From Armatimonadia bacterium (GTDB lineage Bacteria > Armatimonadota > Zipacnadia > UBA1398), in assembly GCA_014730065.1 (NCBI GenBank), contig WJIW01000034.1:1-32610 (forward strand): 32,610 nucleotides of DNA, read 5' to 3'. Below, one piece after another: positions 28,485 through 32,610 of the stretch; within the stretch, counting starts at the first letter, position 1; every line of letters begins with the position of its first letter. A program made the position numbers and the translations under genes. The notes under the pieces were generated by a model, which made no database searches, was not told the DNA's origin, and was given only the letters and a program-made list of their open reading frames with translations.

Positions 28485-28841
28485 GTGAGCAGCGTTCTAA
28501 TCACACTTCAGGAGGGCCCGTACGGCTCGGAGATGCCCTTCACCGCCCTTAAGCTCGCCGGGACGATCCTGGAGGAGCACCCGGGGACGGCCGTGCGCCT
28601 CTTCCTCGTCTCGGATGCGGTAGGATGCGCCATCGAGCAGCAGACGCCGCCCGAGGGCTGGCCGAACATCGGCGAGATGCTACGGGAGGTCATCGGCCGG
28701 GGCGCCGAGGTCAAGCTCTGCGTGACCTGCATCAAGGCGCGCGGGCTGGCGTATGTGCCGCTCATCGCCGGCGCCGAGGTGGGGAACATGTCCGACTTCG
28801 CCCGCTGGACGGTGGAGTCCGGCAAGGTCATCTCGCTATAG
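28485..28841 (+). CDS. DsrE-family small cytosolic protein
   Basis: A 118-residue protein from the GTG at 28485. It shows the DsrE/F/YchN-like fold pattern: VLITLQEGPYGSEMPFTALKL, VRLFLVSDAVGCAIEQ, GRGAEVKLCVTCIKARGL. Cysteines C48, C79 and C82 are present; the CVTC pair lies where family members hold a sulfur-carrying cysteine. DsrE-like proteins are known in sulfur relay or as trimeric peroxiredoxin-like proteins. The function here is unproven. It is 20 bp downstream of the rhomboid gene and in the same operon. It converges with the glycosidase-like gene, with 5 bp between them. Confidence 0.8.
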   Translation: MSSVLITLQEGPYGSEMPFTALKLAGTILEEHPGTAVRLFLVSDAVGCAIEQQTPPEGWPNIGEMLREVIGRGAEVKLCVTCIKARGLAYVPLIAGAEVGNMSDFARWTVESGKVISL

Positions 28842-28846
28842 GCTGA

Positions 28847-31630
28847 CTACGGCTCCTGCCCCCAGATCACCACATCCGACGCGCGCTCCGGCGGGTCGAC
28901 GGTGAGGGACGCGATCTCGCCATCGCGTACGCTCGCCTGGATGACGGTCTGCCTGGGCGCGTGGAGCTTGAAGTCGGCATCCCAGCCCTCGGGCCAGGCG
29001 GGTAGCAGGTAGACGGTGTCCCCATCGACCTGCATCAGCAGCGACTGAACCGCCTTGAGCAGCACGCCGCCGTGATCCTGATCGGGCACCCAGTCGTAGT
29101 TGGGGCCCCAGAAGGCGGGGAAGCGTGAGCCCGAGTGCCACGAGCGGGCCCGCTGGACGATGTTGTCCCGCGCCTCCTCCTCAAGCCCCAGGTAGGCCAT
29201 GAAGATGTCGTCCTGCCGCCAGCCCGAGGCGCCGCGATCCCACCGGTGATGCAGGGCGTTGATGCCCCACTCCAGGTGAGGATTGCCCACGGCCACGAGC
29301 CGGAAGGGATACACGGCGTACAGCTCGGGGTTCTCTACGTTCGCTTTGTGCTCGTACCGCTCCGCGGGCGCCAGGGCGAGCCCGTCGGGGGTCTCGCGCA
29401 GGGGCAGCTCGGGGAGCTTCGAGCGGAAGCTGACCCAGAAGGGCCGGTCCACCTCGTCCACGACGTCATCGGGCAGGGCGAGGATGCGGTCGGTGGTGGA
29501 GATGAGGCCCGCCAGCTCGGGCATGGGGTTGGTCGTGTCCCACCACGTCTCGAGGGCCTGGGACGGGTGCATGACCAGCTTGCCGTCATCGTCCACATCG
29601 TAGTAGTTCAGGAAGAACTCGGCGATGGCCCGGGCCACGGGTAGGGTCTTGGAGCGGGTGAACCCGTCGTCACCAGTGTACAGGGCGTAGTCGAGCATGA
29701 GGTCGACCAGCTCGGGGCCCGAGACCCACTCCCACTTGTGATATCCACTGCGCTGCAGCTTGTCCTCCCGCTCCGCGGCGGGCGCGTCGTGGCCGTAGGT
29801 ATCGGGGAAGACGGCGCCCCACGGGAAGATGCACTCGGGGAAGTAGGCGCCCCGGAACCCGAAATACTCCTCCACCCGGTACTTGCACAAGGGAAAGACC
29901 TCATCCACGTACATCTCGAACAGGGGCTGGAGGAGGTCGAAGTCGCCCGAGGCGCACATGCTGATGTACGGTAGCCGGGTGTTCTGCCACCAGTAGCCGG
30001 GGCCCCACCGGCGATAGTCGGCATCGCCGTCATGGCCCTCATGGGGGACGGTGAAGATGGAGCCATTGAACTTGATGGGGTACTCGGCGCGACCCGCGCA
30101 GGCATTGATGAAGCGCTGAAGGGCGTAGCCGCGGCTGACCACGTAGGCGTCGGGCGCGCGCTCCTTGGGCTGGGCCGCTACCTCGTCGCCGCTCTGATAG
30201 AGCCTGATCCCGTCCAGCCCGATGACTGCGGCCACGTGGGTCCACTCGCCCGCGGGAAGCGTGCGGTCGGCGTTGAGGGTATCCTGGCCGGCGACGACGC
30301 GGAGCTGGCTCCCGGGGTAGGTGTCGAAAAGGAACCCATCGCCCTGGCCGGGGGTGACCTTATCGACGATGCGGCCGATCATGGCGTCGCCTTCGGGGCG
30401 TATCCATGCCTCCAGGGTCAGCTCAGCGGCCCCATCCCAACCCGCCGATCCGTCCAGCTCGCCGACGAGATCGGGGTGGCCGGAGTAGAGCTGCCCCGGG
30501 AGCTCGGCCGGCTGCTGCGCCGACGGCGTAGCTGCCAGCTCTCGCACCTGCTCGGGGCTCAGGACCTCCCCGTACACCCCGAGCCGGCCGATGTCGCCTT
30601 GGAACACGTTCCCGCCATGCTGGTCCATGCCGACGCGGAGGGCGTACTCGTTGGCCGGGTAGGCGCGCTGCACGCTGCCCTCGTTCTCGCGGAGGAAGAT
30701 CCAGCTCCGATCCCAGAAGGCCCGCCACCATTCATCGTGGGCGGCGGCCCTCTGGTCGACGTCGATGGACTGGGTCTCCTCGATGGCCTGGTCCATGGCT
30801 CGGAGCCAGTCGGCGGGGTCGGACGGATGGCGCGCGAGGCAGTAGACATTGAGCCGGTGCGCGTCGGATGCCGGCGCGAGAACCGTCGCCTGGTCGACCC
30901 GCCGCCCGCCGTCCGCGGTGATCACGGCACCGAAGACTCGGTTGGCGAGGATGTCGACGAAGTCCTCGTACCCGTCCAGGCCTTGGAACTCCATGGTCTC
31001 CTTGGGCCCGAAAGACTCGGCGTTGTAGTGGTACCAGCCGACCCGGTCATCGGGGCCCTGGAGGAAGACGTCGGGCTGGACGACGGACTGAAGCGGAGAG
31101 TAGGGATCGCTCACCCGGGAGGCGGCGGCGGGGGTGTAAGGCTCGGTTCGCCACGACTCGATGTGCGCCGTCATCCGCACCGCCTGCTCGCTGCGGCTGG
31201 TGAGGTGGATGACCGGGTGGTTGGCATCGACCCAGAGCCGGAGCTCGGCGGGGTTCGGGCCATCGATGGCCACCGTCATCCTGCCGTGCCGCAGGTCCAG
31301 GGTCTGGCGGATCTCGGCGCCATCGGTGAGGGGCGAAGGGCTCAGCGATACGCGCACCTTGCCCACCTTCAGGAGGTGCCCGCCGGCGCTCCAGCTATCC
31401 AGCCGGCCGATGTAGAAGTGGACATCGCCCTCGGGGTCCGCCCACGCGTTCAGGCCGATCTCGCCGTTGCCCAGGGGCATGGAGCCATGGTGGTCTTCGC
31501 TGGGCGATTCCCAAACGACGTTGAGATCGTCCAGGGCGGCGGGAGCGTCGGCCTTGGTCGGCCCGCCAAGGGCCATGGCGGCCATGGTCATGATGGGCAG
31601 GGCGAGGGCGCGGGCGGATCGGTGGGCCAT
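28847..31630 (-). CDS. DUF5703/alpha-toroid glycosidase-like protein with inserted LamG
   Basis: A 927-residue secreted protein. The N-terminus is signal-peptide-like (residues 1-28). The DUF5703-type domain follows, with NVVWESPSEDHHGSMPLGNG (37-56) and HFYIGRLDSWS (71-81). A LamG-like segment interrupts it (about 328-488): its first part matches the end of a normal LamG and its second part the beginning. The rest (about 494-927) resembles the (alpha/alpha)-barrel of GH65/GH95-like enzymes, with SRGYALQRFINACAGR, FNGSIFTV and GYWWQNTRLPY. A polysaccharide-degrading role is inferred; catalytic residues are not assigned. Its ribosome binding site AGGAGGGG overlaps the stop codon of the upstream DUF1080 gene, so the two are coupled. 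Confidence 0.85.
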   Translation of the reverse strand: MAHRSARALALPIMTMAAMALGGPTKADAPAALDDLNVVWESPSEDHHGSMPLGNGEIGLNAWADPEGDVHFYIGRLDSWSAGGHLLKVGKVRVSLSPSPLTDGAEIRQTLDLRHGRMTVAIDGPNPAELRLWVDANHPVIHLTSRSEQAVRMTAHIESWRTEPYTPAAASRVSDPYSPLQSVVQPDVFLQGPDDRVGWYHYNAESFGPKETMEFQGLDGYEDFVDILANRVFGAVITADGGRRVDQATVLAPASDAHRLNVYCLARHPSDPADWLRAMDQAIEETQSIDVDQRAAAHDEWWRAFWDRSWIFLRENEGSVQRAYPANEYALRVGMDQHGGNVFQGDIGRLGVYGEVLSPEQVRELAATPSAQQPAELPGQLYSGHPDLVGELDGSAGWDGAAELTLEAWIRPEGDAMIGRIVDKVTPGQGDGFLFDTYPGSQLRVVAGQDTLNADRTLPAGEWTHVAAVIGLDGIRLYQSGDEVAAQPKERAPDAYVVSRGYALQRFINACAGRAEYPIKFNGSIFTVPHEGHDGDADYRRWGPGYWWQNTRLPYISMCASGDFDLLQPLFEMYVDEVFPLCKYRVEEYFGFRGAYFPECIFPWGAVFPDTYGHDAPAAEREDKLQRSGYHKWEWVSGPELVDLMLDYALYTGDDGFTRSKTLPVARAIAEFFLNYYDVDDDGKLVMHPSQALETWWDTTNPMPELAGLISTTDRILALPDDVVDEVDRPFWVSFRSKLPELPLRETPDGLALAPAERYEHKANVENPELYAVYPFRLVAVGNPHLEWGINALHHRWDRGASGWRQDDIFMAYLGLEEEARDNIVQRARSWHSGSRFPAFWGPNYDWVPDQDHGGVLLKAVQSLLMQVDGDTVYLLPAWPEGWDADFKLHAPRQTVIQASVRDGEIASLTVDPPERASDVVIWGQEP

Positions 31631-31640
31631 GCTTCCCCTC

Positions 31641-32609
31641 CTAAGGGAGCTCCATGATCTCGATGTCGCGGTACCAGGTCTCGCTGGGAGGGCCGGAGTG
31701 GACTTGCAGGCCGATGATGCCCTCCCGGGGGATCTGGGGATCCTCCTCGGTGTAGTCCACCGTCTGGTGGCCGTTCACGTAGAGGCGGATGCGGGGGCCT
31801 TCGCAGCGGATCTCGTAGTCGTTCCAACCGTCTAGGTCGACGATGTCTTTCATCATCGCCTGGTCGACGGCGACGAGCATTCCGCGGCGCGATTCGTCGT
31901 ATAGGCAGCCCCAGTAGATGCCGTGGGCGTCGAAGTCGGCCTGGTACCCACTGACCTCGGAGCTACCCTCGACCCGATGGGAGCGGAACTGGATGCCGCC
32001 GTTGGCATCGACGGCTTTCACCTGCAGCCGCAGGATGAAGTCGCCGTATTCCTCGGTGGTGCACAGGAACTCGTTATGGGGGATGGGCTCCTCGAGGCTG
32101 CCGCCAACGATGGCGCCGTCCTCGATTCGGAAGGAGTCCTCCGTATCGCCCTCCCAGCCCTGGAAAGTCTCGCCATCGAAGAGGGGCACGAAGCCGAGCT
32201 CATCGGCGGCCCGCTGGGCCGCGGGATCGTCGCGCCCAGACAGAACCTCGATCAGGGTAAGCCGCAGCTCGGCATCGGCATCCTCGGCGGTCTCGATGAG
32301 GGTCTGGGTGACCGCGGTGCCCGGCATCTCCCGGACGGCGCGGAGGGCCATACGCCGCTCGGGCAGGTCGCTCGACACCAGGTACCGGCCGAGCAGATCG
32401 GCCGACGCGTCACCGCGCAAGATCATAGTCTGCCCGATGGCGGCGAGCCGGACGTGCGCGGGCATATCGGGGCTGCGCAGAGCGGCGTAGAGCGCCACCG
32501 CGTCCGCGGTGCGGCCCTCCTCGACACAGGTGTCGGCGCAGGCGATGGCGGGCCCGATGATGGCCGCGGTCTCCTCGGGTGAGCCTTCCTGCAGGCCGCG
32601 GAGGAGCAC
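31641..32609 (-). CDS. DUF1080 (3-keto-disaccharide hydrolase-like) protein, 5' end cut
   Basis: The visible 322 residues end normally, but the frame runs off the right edge, and the first codon seen (GTG) is probably internal. The first 135 residues are helical with HEAT-like repeats (for example LLGRYLVSSDLPERRMALRA). The C-terminal 185 residues form the DUF1080 beta-sandwich: LGFVPLFDGETFQGW, NEFLCTTEEYGDFILRLQ, GGIQFRSHRVEG and SGYQADFD. This domain is known as a 3-keto-disaccharide hydrolase or LamG-like sugar-binding fold and is abundant in Planctomycetota and Verrucomicrobiota. The gene is upstream of and coupled to the DUF5703 glycosidase-like gene, pointing to joint sugar-polymer breakdown. 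A signal peptide, if any, is outside the window. Confidence 0.88.
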   Translation of the reverse strand: MLLRGLQEGSPEETAAIIGPAIACADTCVEEGRTADAVALYAALRSPDMPAHVRLAAIGQTMILRGDASADLLGRYLVSSDLPERRMALRAVREMPGTAVTQTLIETAEDADAELRLTLIEVLSGRDDPAAQRAADELGFVPLFDGETFQGWEGDTEDSFRIEDGAIVGGSLEEPIPHNEFLCTTEEYGDFILRLQVKAVDANGGIQFRSHRVEGSSEVSGYQADFDAHGIYWGCLYDESRRGMLVAVDQAMMKDIVDLDGWNDYEIRCEGPRIRLYVNGHQTVDYTEEDPQIPREGIIGLQVHSGPPSETWYRDIEIMELP

Positions 32610-32610
32610 G

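Noticed and set aside
30032-31657. 541-codon open frame on the plus strand opposite the DUF5703 gene
   Set aside because: Low-complexity Gly/Val/Leu/Asp-rich translation typical of antisense GC bias; the minus-strand protein has clear domains.

Overview
The window is a compact, high-GC bacterial chromosome segment (estimated by eye at 65-70 % GC). No rRNA, tRNA, IS element, phage gene or CRISPR array was seen. Genes are packed tightly: neighbours overlap by 4 bp or sit a few bases apart, and convergent pairs end 3-18 bp from each other. A DUF1080-type sugar hydrolase, a DUF5703/LamG glycosidase-like protein, a GH106-like glycosidase, PAS-rich orphan histidine kinases and a Gram-negative-style envelope set (LspA, Lgt, TatA, HtrA-like protease, rhomboid) together suggest a free-living, polysaccharide-degrading member of the Planctomycetota/Verrucomicrobiota/Armatimonadota type. 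The phylum is inferred from gene content and is not certain.

Layout, left to right. Positions 1-875: a TPR protein, possibly cut by the left edge. 894-1643 (-): a conserved-looking protein of unknown function. 1782-4868 (+): a large GH106-like glycoside hydrolase. 4885-10966 (-): a run of a TIM-barrel-like protein, a hybrid histidine kinase and a second PAS histidine kinase. 11091-15261 (+): a three-gene unit of a zinc-ribbon membrane protein, an asparagine-synthetase homologue without its glutaminase nucleophile, and a sodium:solute symporter. 15387-16442 (+): a secreted protein with two possible secretin-N/STN-like repeats. 16450-24042 (-): a housekeeping run ileS-lspA-lgt-rluD-tgt-HD phosphohydrolase, with a near-consensus sigma-70 promoter and a hairpin leader in front of ileS. 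24380-25381 (+): a ketol-acid reductoisomerase homologue lacking two active-site residues. 25385-27694 (-): a cyclic-nucleotide-binding protein, an HtrA-like PDZ protease and TatA. 27829-28841 (+): a rhomboid protease and a DsrE-like protein. 28847-32609 (-): the DUF5703/LamG glycosidase-like protein and a DUF1080 protein cut by the right edge.

How the genes fit together. The ileS-to-HD run combines isoleucine charging, lipoprotein maturation (LspA, Lgt) and RNA modification (RluD, Tgt), and is probably co-transcribed. The right-hand genes serve export, envelope proteolysis and sugar-polymer breakdown. The most unusual parts are the Cys-less asparagine-synthetase operon (11091-15261) and the active-site-altered KARI homologue (24380-25381). 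Both keep the fold signatures of well-known enzymes but have lost defining catalytic residues, so they may carry out reactions different from those their family names imply.
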